A DNA stretch of 64,000 bases from Paramecium tetraurelia. Taxonomy: Eukaryota > Ciliophora > Oligohymenophorea > Peniculida > Parameciidae. The stretch is from NCBI RefSeq assembly GCF_000165425.1, contig NW_001798992.1, forward strand, positions 38,902 to 102,901, in the 5' to 3' direction. This document shows, one piece after another, positions 24,386 through 37,518 of the stretch. The translations under genes and the position numbers were made by a program. Each line of letters starts with the position of its first letter. Positions within the stretch are counted from its first letter, which is position 1. The notes below the pieces were generated by a model. The model worked only from the letters and a program-made list of their open reading frames with translations. It did not search any database and had not been told where the DNA came from.

Positions 24386-27300
24386 TCATAAATTTTATAT
24401 TGGCCCCCTAATTAAATCTGCAAAATTAGCAAGGATATTGATCTTACTATCACTTAGTACTCTAACAAACGTGTTTAACCTTATTCTAAATGACATATCT
24501 CTCTCAGCCAATGATTAAAATTCTACTTTCCTTGTTCTATTTCCTAAAGAACTATAACTAATAGAAGCAGCATAGTAAACTAATAAAAAGTTCAATTGAT
24601 TTTATAGGTTATAGTTCTCCAAGAAGGTATCCAAATTAGGATCAATTAATAGGAAGATATCATTTACCATCACTGCTGAATTAGGCAATGCTATTTTATT
24701 ATTGTTCTATTCACCTCTAAATCTGCAAGTGATGTTCTCAAAACAAATTATTAAGAATATTAATTTAAACTAGTAATCACTAAGTTCCAATTACTCCCAG
24801 AAGAACATGTCTTCTAAATGTTAATAGGATTAATTCTTCCTCACTTGATCCCAAGTGTATTTGATGTTTATGAATTTACTCTATAATTGAAGGTTTTATA
24901 TTGTCTCATTATTGCAATCTATCTATTCCATTGAAGACAACATTCCATAGATCTATTTACTGATATCAAATGACAATTAAATACTCTTGTCTCTAATTGT
25001 AATATCATTATCACAATTTATGAATTTCTTGATCATAAGAAACAGAGTCCTAATCTGAACTTATTGTAACTTGCTGTTCATCAATATTTCGGCTGATCCA
25101 TTTAATGAAAAGGTATGCTTCTTACCAATTAGTATTTTTGTTAACAATAATCCAATATCATCAGATAATTAATAAAATGCCTCTTCATTCGGAGCTATAT
25201 TTTTATAATGTTGAATTTTCTAATAGATTTCTTCAGTTAAACTAACTATAGCATCCAAAGAGTATTTTTACAATGAAGTATTAGCATTTATCTTATCGAT
25301 TTATTCCTCTATACTCTACAAGACTTCAAATATAAAATTAGGTCCTTAAGATTCAATCAAATTGACAATGATGTTGAAACAAAAGATTTTAGTTTATTTC
25401 TTTCTCTTTAGCATATTCTCAAATATAAATTATATACATGGTTAACTTTGTAATTCATCATGGAATTTTATCAAAAATGAAGTATAACTTAAAAATATGC
25501 TTATATGTTTAAGAAAACTCTACAACTAATTAATAGCTGTCTTTAAGTCTTCTGATTACTATTCTTTATTTTCAAAAAAGTTAAGTAATTCTTAAATCAG
25601 CAATCCACATTAAACTGTTGAACTTAGCAATTCCAAATCTAAAATTTTCTCTTAAAAGGATGTGAATGAAACTAGAATTGTCAATATTTCTATTGACATA
25701 GTGAAATTCTACTATTGAAGTGTCTTTTAATATTCAGTAATGCTCTTGTCTCCCATCTCTAACTAAGCTTTAATGTTTGCAGATTGTTTCTAAATGTAAT
25801 CCAGTAAAAAGTCTATTGATTCCGAAATAGTTTCTTCTAACTCTTATGATTCAGAAGGATCTACTTCAGCAATGAGTTTTTTAAGGAACATTTAGAACAA
25901 CAATTAAGTTTCATGTTCTCTAAAAGTTGTCTGATTGATGTTCATTATTTACAATACACTATTAGCCAAATTACACGGTTTATCCTATTAACAATCCTTA
26001 AACTTAAAGAGTACACATAATCGCAAAAAGTTTTAATAAATTTCTGAATTCATGAATCGAAACTCTGATCCTTACCAATGTTATATAAATAATACTAGTA
26101 TCTCCTCAATGGGACCTGATATTTCAACACCAAACTTTTCAAATAATTTGATTGAAATGTTAACAACATTGCTATAAAAAAGTGTTTTATCATCTACTTG
26201 AGTTTTAAGTGTTCTCTTTAATATTTCAATCAGAAATTTTAATGTACCAACCCCATTTGAGTCCATTCTGGTTAGAATCAGTGCTATTTGATTTAATACT
26301 TCAACGACAATTAAGATATTATTCTAGTTTTAATAGGTTTCTTCTGAGACCAAGATTTTCTCAATGATTAAAAAGGGAACATAGAATGATATCTTCAGGG
26401 CTTCGCTGTCATTTATTCTAATGATGTCTGTGGATACTTTCTCATTTTTCTATGAATAAATCAATTTCTAAATTGGAGGCTATAGTTTCAAGTTCACATC
26501 ATTCTTAAAGATCTTTTCAATACTGGACAGGACAATAGAAAACAATTGGAATTATTTTAAGACATTTTTATGTTTTTCTTGATACTCTGCTTGAGTATTG
26601 TAACTTAGACATTGATCAAATTAAGAAGAAGTAAAGTAACTTAATTTTGATTTGAGTAAAGAAAAGTACCCATATTTAACTAGATAATTTAAACATTCTT
26701 TGGAAGTAATCAAGAAATTATAAATGTTCCATATTCTCCAATATTTATCAAACTTTTTATCGTTTGTTAAATCTTAGGTTTCCAAGGTTTTCTAGAACTT
26801 CTGGAATAAGGATTCAATTTTTGCAATTTTCTAAAAGGATATTAATAATAATGATTACATATTTTAGTTTTTGTATTTTGAGTAATCTTTCAAGAAATGC
26901 CAAAAATAAATCCATATGATCTGATTCAAATGTAACATAGGACAGAACCTCATTAACCATAAAATCCAACGTGAATTCTACAAGATGCTAATTCTCATCA
27001 TTCTCTGTGCTGTATTCAAACATCTGCATGAAGATACTACTACTATATTAAATGACTAATGGTTTGGACACTTGATTCAATTTAACCACATATTTGTACA
27101 CTTCTTCAGCTTGAATACGCAAGAAGAACTCTTTATTGGTGCTTATGTTGATAAACGCTGTCAATGCATGCACATAACCATCAGCCTAGATATTTTCTTT
27201 CTGACATATGTAAGTGAACAAATATTCAGGTAATTTCGTTGAGAATAGAAATTTAAAATTCTCTTGATGATAAGCAATATTGGTCAAACATTGCAATAAT

Positions 27301-30300
27301 AATGGGGGAGCAGATTAATAGGTGGGGGGATGACCTTTCTTTAACACATACAACAAAACAGAGATGATCAAACTCATATCCTTATTAACGGGATACTCAC
27401 TGTCTTATGATCGTATACTAATGAAGGTTTGTTATGAAGATACTCTCTTTTGAAAGAAATTATTGGTTTACTATTGTTGAATTGAATAGAGAGCATTATT
27501 TTTTTAGTATGATTGGATTGAATCATTAAGATCACCAATGTCTTGTTTTCCATCCTCAAATAATAGATACTTCTTATTTTTCATGACTCCTACTATTACT
27601 CCAATTAAAAAGGTTTGATAGAGAGGATGTTATTTGATTTGTTATTTGTAATTTTTAGCTATGATTTCGAAGACTTATTAATAATTCCTACTGTCTATTT
27701 GAAAGATATTTGCATAGGTGGCTAGGGATTGTAATATGAGATTGGGTGCTTATTAATGGGAAAATTAACATATTTCTAAGAGATGATCTTCAACTTCTTT
27801 TTTTTACATGAACTATTGTAATCCTGGTTATGTTTTTTGAGCAAAGGCTACGTTAGATAAGAGTCTGAGAAATTGATTGACCAATTGTTCATATTTGGAT
27901 ATTAGAAGAGGTTCAACTTGTTGTTTCTGTTTGACTTGTTGTATCAATTCTTTTAAATTATTCAAGGAGCTTTGATTGAAAATAAATAGATTTTCGATAT
28001 GAATTTGCATAGATTAGAAATCAAGAATAAGAGGGATTCGATCTGCCAATTCACATAGGTGACTGTAATAGTTGCATTTAACTTCTAGCATATCAAAGAA
28101 TATTATTATAGTGATAAAGTTGCCAATCAATACCTCCTTGTTGAAAATGGTTTTGTTTATTAATTCAGTTGATAGAATCATTTGCCATAAGGGATCGATT
28201 TTACATACTAAAAATTTGGATTTGCTCTCCAGCAAAATGTTGATACTGACGATAATATAATGTAGGATTTCCTTTTTGTTTTGTAAATTTTAACTGGAGT
28301 TATCAATTACGTATTCTAAGGAAGACTTTAACAATCTGATTTACAAAGGTTTCTCGCATTCCTCCAAGAGAGAGAGCTGATTGACCATACTAATTTGATT
28401 CTCAATGAGTGCATAAGTTCTTGGATTGAGTCCCAAATTGACAAGTGAAACTACCTATTAATGCGAAGTATCTTGTTACATTGATTCCTTTTTATTAACA
28501 ATTTATTCAAATATTCTGATGGCTTCGTTATTAATAAGTATTTCATGAACTTCCTCAGTAAAAGTTGTGTTGGCCAATAAAATTTAAATCTACTCCTACA
28601 ACACTTTGGATGTACCACTTTCAAAGAATAGTTTGTACAATCTTTTAAGAATATCTTAACTGGCAATCCATGTGTGCAAATCCTGATTTAAGGATAAGTT
28701 GGCAAGTAATTACACAATCCTTTTAGTAGTAGATTCATCATGTTCAGACAAAAATATCTCTTTGATCAATTAAAGGGTTTTCTCATATTTGGGCATAATC
28801 AATTGAATTTCTTTGATGTATGTTAGATTCACTAAGATGGTTAATAACAATTCTCTATCAGGTGCTTAAGTGAGGTTGAGGTAAGCAGTTCTATATTTGA
28901 TCATGAAATCTTCTATATTGAGAAAGGTTTCAAAAAAGTCAAAGGAGTGTTCATGATAAGCCAGATTTGCTAGTAACAACAGTAATGATGATCTGAATCT
29001 CTGTTCCTGTTATTCCAATTTTTCATAGTTGTGATGCAAGAGATCGAATATCTTAATCATAACTGGATAATTAGACTTGAAGGTTTGTAGTGTTTTCTAT
29101 GATTCTACCATGACACAGAAAATTGATAGGATAAGTCCTAAGATCTCTTGGGATGTAAATTTGATGAACATCTTCTAAATGTCCTGCAAACATTCAATCA
29201 TAATTAGATTGTCTTCAATCTCCGAATAATGTTGCAGAACCATATTGTGCATGACTTTGAGAAATGAAACTACGACGTAATCTGGTTATGCTGGATCAAG
29301 TTAATCTTCATTCTCCTAAATGGTTTACCTTAACTGATTCACCAAGGAAGGGATGTCTTGCTCTTTCTTGAGAATATCAGGGTCAATTAACATATTGGAA
29401 AGAGTAAGAAAGCATAAGATAGTGATATGTTGTGGTCCTTTTTATTCTTTGATGTACACCTTAACAAAATTCAAAATGTCACTTCTAGCTATGGCTTTGA
29501 TTAATCCATAATCTGATTTGGTCATATTGAGTATGCAAATCAAAACTGGGTAACAAATCTGAGGATCCTATTTCTCTGAGAAAGTGACTTATTGGAGATG
29601 ATCAAAGATGTTGGCATAGATTTCATCACTAAATATCTTTGGTTTGAATGAGGGATGCGAACTTAAATGTGCCAATAGACGGATGATATCGGTCAACTTA
29701 ATATTATGTTTCTATTGACGCAATTTAAAGATAGATGTAAGAATCTAGGCTTCAAAAATCTGATTCAGAATTTCATTTTCTTTTGAAATATTTGCTAATA
29801 ATGAACAGAAATATTAGGAGATGTTTAAGAATGAAAGATCTTATTGCATTTTCTCACTTAAAAATGGTACAATCTTAGATTACTTGAAGTACTCAAGGGA
29901 ATGAGGATTGTAAGACATCCTATTTAACACATATACTCTCAATGGTAATGACTCCTCATCTTCTATCTCATAATCAGGATCAGCCAATTTAACAATCACA
30001 TTCAGAATATCAGATGGATATTTGTCAGACATAGAAATCAGAATGTTGATGCTCTCTAACAAACTCCTAAAGAAATAGCTCTTATTAGATAGAATCAATT
30101 CCTAAATGATCTACGTAGCTCCCTATTTGAAGATTTCTGGTAGTTTCTCCTACAGGTTAGTAATCTTTAGTAATTAACGGATGAAGGTAAAGAGATAAGT
30201 GCGGAAATCGAATTCAGGGTCTTTTTCTGGGTTCTTTGTTAACATAACACAGATATCCCTCATAACTTTAATGTACTTTAAATTCAGGAGTTTTTCTAGA

Positions 30301-32777
30301 TTGTTTAAATTTAATGACAAATTCATTATAGCAATACTTAAAAAGGTTGCATTTTATGGATTTAAGTCATTAGTATTATTACTTTTGAATACTTTATTAG
30401 CGATAGTCTAGAGTAGATGATCATGTGCCATAACAGTTTCATGATAGATTTGTTACTCTGATAACAACATGAAAGCGAACATTCCTAATTATTGGGCATC
30501 TTATTCATCACCTTTCAACACTTCATGTGCAAGATAACATAGATGAGTAATGATGAAAGCCTTGGGACGTTTGTGTATGATAATGTTGACAAAGAATCGC
30601 AGACCCTCTTTCATGATCCTTCTCTCCCTTGTTAAAGAATATTTAGCCACACTATCACAAATAGATTTTCTAGCCACTTGTGATAACGAGGATTCCATTC
30701 TACTTATCAACACAAAACTCTTAGCAGCTATGTAGGCATGAAAGTTGTCACTTTAGGACATCAAATACAACAAACATTCAGTTCCTTATTCATTGATGAA
30801 TTGCTTTTGGAATTCCTCATTTATTGATAACATCATCATTATTGATAACAGTATCATTCTCTTCGTTTCTCTATTTGATTTATATATGGAATTCACTAAA
30901 GATTTCATGAATCCTTTCTGCAAAATCAGCTTCTTGCATTCTGGAACCACTGACAAAGCACTCAAACAACGAGATAGATATCCTCTTAATTCCTCGTAGT
31001 CTTTCTAATACAAAAGAAAGAGACAATTCAAAATATCTTATTAAGCTAAATCAGTTATGAGATTGCTGTTGGTGCTTATGTTGGTAAATATAATGATGAT
31101 TGATTTAATTAGAATGATATCAGTTGCAGAGTAGATCAACTTTAGAATGATTGTTTTTTCTGGATCTTTTAGAAAGTTCTATTAGTAAGTGTGATCAATA
31201 GAAATGTTGGCTAGTGTATTTGCAGCTGCTCTCAAGACTGCGTGATTAGAAGGATCTGATAATTCCAATATGTGTATTAATAATTTGATGTTGATGTTGC
31301 CTATGTATTTATGAAAATTTTATGAGCATGAAAGATTACTAAGGGAAAGAATACTATAAATCTTACATGCTTTTTCATCCGAGTTCAATGAATTAACTAA
31401 TAAATCAATCATACCCATATTAATTAAATTCTGTAGATACTTTGGATTCAAGGAGATACAAGAAATGATTTTGAATGCCTATTGCTTAATCTTTTAGTCC
31501 TTGCAATCCTTCAGTATTTGATACATCAACTCAAGAATCTTCTTTTCAACCAACTTGTCATGGGATTCAACCAATTCACTCATATATGCTAAACATGAAA
31601 TGCCATAGTAGTTGAGTTCGTAGACATTGGTATCGAACATCTGCAAACACAACACGTAGTAACTGTCCATTACCAGTTGCTATTGAAAGTCCTTGATTTT
31701 TAATAGATTCTCCAGAGTTTGCATAATGGCTCTATAGTGATGACATGCAATTATACTTGGTAATCTTGATGGAATTCTCATGTCCTTGGAATAACTTGTA
31801 AGTCAAGAGCAACTTCGGAGGCAGTTTCAATTTCAGCAGTCTTTTTAAATTCTTATTGTTATTGCTGTCAATCTAAGGAGAACTCTCGAAATTCTCCTGA
31901 TTCTTGTTTTCAATACTCTGTTGTATATCTTAATTCTTATTGTTGTTTTCGATATTCTGTTGTCTATCTAAACTCTTACTGTTGATGATCAATTAACTAT
32001 TTGAATAAGGGTTTTAAGTACTTGATGATTAGAATGGCTTAGGTAGCAACATCAACATCAGCAGAAACAATGCTATGGATGATTTTTTTGATGAATCTCT
32101 TCTTCAACATCATCTTGCACATCTGATTGATATAGGTGTGTTATTGAGATGTCATTTCGTATATGATCTGTAAAACATACAATTCTGATTGATTGGGCAA
32201 GACTTAATCTATAACTGAGAGATTCTCCTTTATGTTCTATTCAGGATTCTTGTTATCGGAGTTCTCAGGGTTCTTGTTTTTAGAGATATTGGTTTCGAAG
32301 ATGTTGCACTCCAAGATCTTACGAAAATTAGCAGCGACCTTTGCAAGATTGGCTATTGTTTGCAGTGCATATTTTGTGATTTCGAAATGCAATCTCTTCT
32401 TTGTCAGGGTTGTGAGACTTTGGAGACATTCACTCTTGATGATTCTTTTATGAGTTTCCTAATTCTCACTTAAACATGCAATAATAATGGTCCCGCTCTT
32501 GATTGTATCAATTGGATTTTCACTATGCAGCAATGGAACAATGGTTGTCATTAGGAATGCCTTCTCACAAACTCTTATTTGGAATCGTTCTAATCATACT
32601 TTTAAAAATCAAATTACAATCACAACAATATTATATTATTAGATCCAAAACACATTTCTCCTTCTTCAAATACATGTATTGTATTTCTCTGATCATAGCT
32701 AACTCTGTTAAAGACAATGGTTTATCTGGTTGTCTTTTTCGAATTTCATTAACAATCTCTTCACTTTATTTTTTCAT
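24386..32777 (-). CDS. Giant armadillo/HEAT-repeat protein (about 2,761 aa)
   Basis: Start ATG 32777, stop at 24386; introns 32572-32599 (28 nt, ending GAG), 31997-32021, 31732-31756 and 26831-26858. The sum is exactly divisible by three. The N-terminal two thirds are a superhelix of ~40-residue helical repeats with armadillo-style cores: 'CLQSLTTLTKKRLHFEITKY', 'ALQTIANLAKVAANFRKIL', 'VLRAAANTLANIS', 'FLTLSNMLIDPDILKKEQ', 'LLLQCLTNIAYHQENFKFLF'. An insert rich in Asn/Lys/Glu lies near residues 200-300. The C-terminal third is helical but less regular. No catalytic domain is seen. It probably serves as a large protein-protein scaffold in the cytoplasm or cilium. This is about twice the size of most ARM proteins and I cannot place it in a named family. 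The 3' end is 84 bases from the PAS protein start on the same strand. Confidence 0.8.
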
Positions 32778-32817
32778 ATAATTTATTATTAATAATGAAC
32801 AATCTCGATCATTCTAA

Positions 32818-33230
32818 ATGATTAATCAACTCCAAACTATAATTAACAGTATTCCAAACATAAAACTATCGAAATCATTAATTAAATTTCTACTATCCAA
32901 AGAATTAGCCAACTTTCACTTTCAAGGATGGATGGATGGCAATTTCTATCATCCATATCAAAACTATAAAGGAAGAATACCTAACAAATCTCTACTCTCT
33001 TACTCGAGAATCTAAAAAGATGAAACTCCTTACTGAATATTATAAAGTAAGATTATATCATCAGGGGCGTTTCAATTCGATATTATCTTATATTTTCAAT
33101 TACCAATATCTACTACAATAAATAAATACTACAACAAACAGTGTATAATTGAAAGACCTATTGTCAAATTATGGATAAAGAAAATAGCAAAAAATACAAT
33201 TAGACGAAATACAGGTAACTTTCACAAAAT
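32818..33230 (+). pseudogene. Decayed copy of the 'EYYK' ciliate-domain family
   Basis: Three overlapping frames each carry part of one domain. One starts at ATG 32818. A second (about 32936-33045) has 'LTRESKKMKLLTEYYK'. A third resumes with 'QLPISTTINKYYNKQCII' (about 33096-33150). Together they resemble residues 75-135 of the gene at 14190-15393 ('RIPALLEYYKYHINIPRNF'). No GT...AG intron of suitable length joins them, so at least two frame breaks are implied. It is likely a pseudogene or gene fragment next to the start of the ARM gene. Confidence 0.45.
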
Positions 33231-34836
33231 AATAAACAAACACTTTAAATTAATGATAATTATATATTATTTCTTTATTAAAAAAAGTTTAATCTGTTCT
33301 AAATTCTGTTTATTAATGATTAAGGCGATATCAATTTAATATTTGAGTATCTTTTGCTCAAAATCAAAGACTAAAATTTAGATGTTTTATATTATTATTA
33401 GATAATGCTTTAATGAATAGAAGTCATTTGCTATTGATTATCTAATGATCCGCTCTATTAAAGTAGATTTATTATCTATTCTCAAGTTCAATACTTTATA
33501 ATGCACCATATATAGATATTTGATTAAAAGATGTCAATAATTAAAGCCTCTAAAATAATACTTTCAGAATTTATTAAGAGTTTTAACAATTCAAATAGTA
33601 GCTCTCAAATATAATATAATTTACTTCAATAAAAAACACAAATAATAATTTAAAAGATTAATCCTTACAAAATTTAATGGCAAACCTATTTTAAAAAGCT
33701 ACTAAATTCAAGTTATGATGCTTAACATTGTGATAGAATTACAATTAAGATTTGAAATCTAAAATACACTAAAGACATGGATGCTGAGGATGAAGATGCA
33801 ATTGAACTACTTCTGTTGTAAAAATTAACAATTATAATATTATAGAAAAGGTTTATTGGAATTTCTAAATATTAAATATTATCCTGACTATTTATTCCCT
33901 TAAATATTTATAGTAGATAAATAAATAATGCAAACTGCCAACAAAACTTAGTTAAAAATAAATTCAAAATGTATTATATATGTTTGATACTTTATCCATC
34001 TGAATTAATACAAAATTATAAATAACTTTAACTATTAAAGCAAAAATATATTTGATGAGGAGAAAAATAATTGATATGATTTTTATTTTTCTTAAAATTA
34101 AAAGCATTTTTATCTGATATTTGTTAAAGTATAAGCTCATAAGATAGAATTATTCAATATTTTAGTTTATTACTTTAAGAGATTCAAAAACATACATTAT
34201 AGTAGATTAACCAATCGTTTCAAAAATTTTTTTTTGATAGGTTGATTATGAAAGAAAGTAATTATAAAAGTTAAAAAAATAATAAAATCCAATTTGACTT
34301 TTGCATCGTTCAAGCTGCCAAAAACTTACTTATGTAAATTAGACAATATAATAAATTTGATATAAATGTAGAGCTTTATTAATAGTACTAAAAAAATGTT
34401 GAATTAGGAAATAACTTGATAATCTGAATTTTTGATGAGAAATCATGAAATTCTTTTAAGGATAATTCTACAAATTTTATAATTCATAATAATAATTATG
34501 TTTGATATTTTATTTTTTTGAATGCAGAAAGTAAAACCATCAAATTAATTTAATTAATATTATTTATTTATATTATTTTCACTTAATTTATTACAATGAA
34601 TAATAATTGATTCATTTTGATATAACTTAGAATATTTAATAAAGACATTCTGTTATTTTTTTGCTTATTCGTCTTAAGAATTTCGACCGAATATTGCTGA
34701 ATTCAAAAATATTTCAGACATAATACAAGCCATTAATATTTTAATTAATTTATTCCTTGCTTATTTACATATATTAGTTAATTAAAACTTATAAAGAATC
34801 TTATGTTCTGGAACCTGATATTTGATTTATTATTAA
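33231..34836. other. Long AT-rich gene-free region
   Basis: 1.6 kb with dense TGA in all frames on both strands. I find no gene, RNA or repeat here. Its length is unusual for a compact ciliate macronuclear genome. Confidence 0.5.
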
Positions 34837-36463
34837 ATGATAAAAAATAATATTAGACCGAGAGCTTCAAGTGAAAGGCTTGATAAATTGGCTATTCTTG
34901 AAAATCAAACCAAACTTGATTGGATAATGAAAAATTCGCAGATGAAGGAATTAAAATCTGATATTAAGATGATTCCTAAAGAATCTTTGTCTCTCAATAT
35001 ACATGTTCCAGAGCACGAAGGAATAGCAACGATATGGGCGGATAATTGGTTTGGACAAAAAAAGATTTCACAGTTCAGAGGACTATTGATTTATGATAAT
35101 CAATTTTGCCTAGTTTTAAATGATTGTTTTATCGAAAAAAAGAAATATTAATCATCGCATTAAAGAGCCTACTTTTTGAAACTCATAAATCCAACTGGAC
35201 AATTAGTATTAATATTTTCTCACCCGTTGTCACTAAAATAGTGGAATACTTGTATTAAGAAATATTGCAAAAGAAATAATTTTAATAAAAAATTCAAAGT
35301 AGTAGAGCTGATTTGTTAAGACTTTTATGCAATTCAGCACAAAAAACAAAAATAATTATTTACTTCATAGGTGATTAATTTAACTAGAATTCAAAATTAT
35401 GACCAGGCAGAATTACTTGACAATTATTTAAAAATCTTAAGAAATTCATCTATTAGTAATTATATTTAAACTATTGGCGTTTTTGAAGATAAATAAATGC
35501 TATTTATAGTTTGTAAATATTTTAAAGGTAATTCTCTTGATTAATTTTATAATTAATCAAAAAAATCATACTTGAATTAATAATAAATAGCAACAATATG
35601 TGTATCGATATTAGTAGCCCTGAGATCACTCGCAGATGAAGAATTATTTCATGGAAAAATTTCCTTTGAAAACATTATTTGTTACTGCAATCGAAAAACT
35701 TAATTTGGAACTTATTTGGTTAATTCGCAATATAAAGTATATTAAATTATCATTTTAGTTTTACGACTAGAATACCCTCTTTAAGTATATACATTAGACT
35801 CCAAATTATTTGATTGCCCCTGAGATCCACGAGGGAGCATGTCCATCATCATCAACGGATATTTATTAATTAGGAGTGATATTAGGGTTGATCACATTTT
35901 TCAATTACACTTAACCATTCAAAATGAATTACTATTAAAGTTATGCAGAAAACTTGATGGAACTAATAATAGAATAAGAAAATTTGATAACTAAATAAAA
36001 ATTTTCACAAGAGTATCCATAGCTATTTAGCATAAGTTAATTGGATCTAATAAAGAAAATGATATAACCTAATCCTAATCTTAGAATAAGCATAAATGAT
36101 GCATTAAAACATGTTTGGCTAATAAACAATAAAGAAAAAAAAATGTAAAAATTGATGGCTAAATAAATGGCACTTCCTAGTTTAAGAACTATTATAGAAA
36201 TCAAAGATAGTGAGTGTGATTTAAAAAAAACTACGAATAACTTTTCTGAGGAGAATATTCCACACATTTAATAGGTGTAAGATCCAAATTCACTTTTTAT
36301 GTTATTAAAGTAAAAGAAGAAGATCAGTTCAGAGACTTTCGTAGATTCAAACGATGAGGATGAAAATGTGCTAAATGATAAAATAGAAAAATTAAATTAG
36401 CAAAATAATTTGGTGCCTTCATTTAATGATCATTGTTTTATGTATCCATCGAAATTTCTTTGA
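34837..36463 (+). CDS. Predicted pseudokinase with N-terminal PH-like region
   Basis: 534 aa with one 22-nt intron (35737-35758). The N-terminus ('VPEHEGIATIWADNWFGQKK', about residues 53-72) looks like the start of a PH-type domain. A kinase-like fold follows, but the catalytic loop reads 'LFHGKISFENIICY' where HRDLKPENIL is expected, so the catalytic Asp is lost. The DFG position is not recognisable after the intron ('KFYDQNTLF'). The APE is kept ('NYLIAPEIHEG') and is followed by 'STDIYQLGVILGLITFF', the D-x-W/Y-S-L-G helix. A glycine loop and the VAIK Lys are not visible. The tail is acidic and Lys-rich. A non-catalytic regulator or scaffold is inferred. Confidence 0.7.
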
Positions 36464-36746
36464 TTAATATAAAATTTAATAATTTTTATAATTATTTTTT
36501 ATAATACTATTATTCACTAAGTTTTTTAAATAATATAGATCCTATTTATATGAATCCCTGGTCTGATCAACATCTAAAAACAAGCATTTGATATTAGGTA
36601 AGGCGACTTAGACAATACGGAAATGAGTGTTTTATGAATTGATTGGTTGATTAAAATATACTTTAAATTAAATTTAGTATTTAAGGGAAGAAACTTTATA
36701 TAATTCATAAATATTTTTTTTTTAGATTACTCTCGATATTGCTCTG

Positions 36747-37139
36747 ATGAAATCAAAAATTGATTAACCCAATCAAAATTTTGAAATACTTAAGCTTTCA
36801 AATGCAAATTATGATAGTCCTATGAATATAAGAGAATTGAATGACTCTATAGAAATATAATTAAATACTGAAGAAAAGAAGACCGAAATAACGATAGTGA
36901 AATACCTTCACAATTTGGGAATATAAACAAAAACAGACCCTCTATCAAAGGAACAAGAATATTGGAGAACGAAAAGAATGGAAACTTAGAAAAAGATGTT
37001 ATCAATTTTGTGTTTAACTGAGTCAACCTAATCTCTCACACTGAACGGCTATGCATCTAAATTACTACATCAGAGAGTGTCTTAATCCTTATTAGAAACA
37101 CGATTGATCAATAATACTTCTACTATGATTATAGAATGA
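36747..37139 (+). CDS. Small hypothetical protein
   Basis: A 130-aa frame beginning 'MKSKIDQPNQNFEILKLSNA', with a charged C-terminal half ('TDPLSKEQEYWRTKRMETQK'). The frame stays open a little upstream, so a 5' exon in 36548-36600 is possible but could not be joined convincingly. No domain recognised. Confidence 0.5.
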
Positions 37140-37518
37140 CTTTTTTTATTTTCACTTTCATTGTGTCTTGATCAATTAATTAGATTTTGTGTTTTACTAA
37201 ACATTTACATTTAAATTATATTAACAATTAATATATCTTTATTATTCCTTCTATTTCTTAGAGTCAACGATAATTGAACTTACAATACTTGTAGCTAATT
37301 ATTAACCCAATTTCTTAAACTAATGTTCATCACATTTTGTGAAATTACCGATGTGTGCACCCATTCAAACTGATTAACTCTGTATGTACTTGAAATTTTG
37401 ATGGAAATACTTCAAATAAAACCAAAATAAGAATTTCTTAAAAAGTGTAATTCTAAATTGATGAGAAATTTTATGATACGATGAAAAACATAATATGAAT
37501 ATATAAATTTATTAAAAC
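37140..37518. other. Intergenic spacer
   Basis: About 380 AT-rich bases without a supportable gene. It lies upstream of the RUN/RH gene and should contain its promoter. Confidence 0.5.

Noticed and set aside
28072-28260. Plus-strand ORFs within 28-32.8 kb
   Set aside because: They are antisense shadows of the continuous minus-strand ARM/HEAT gene.
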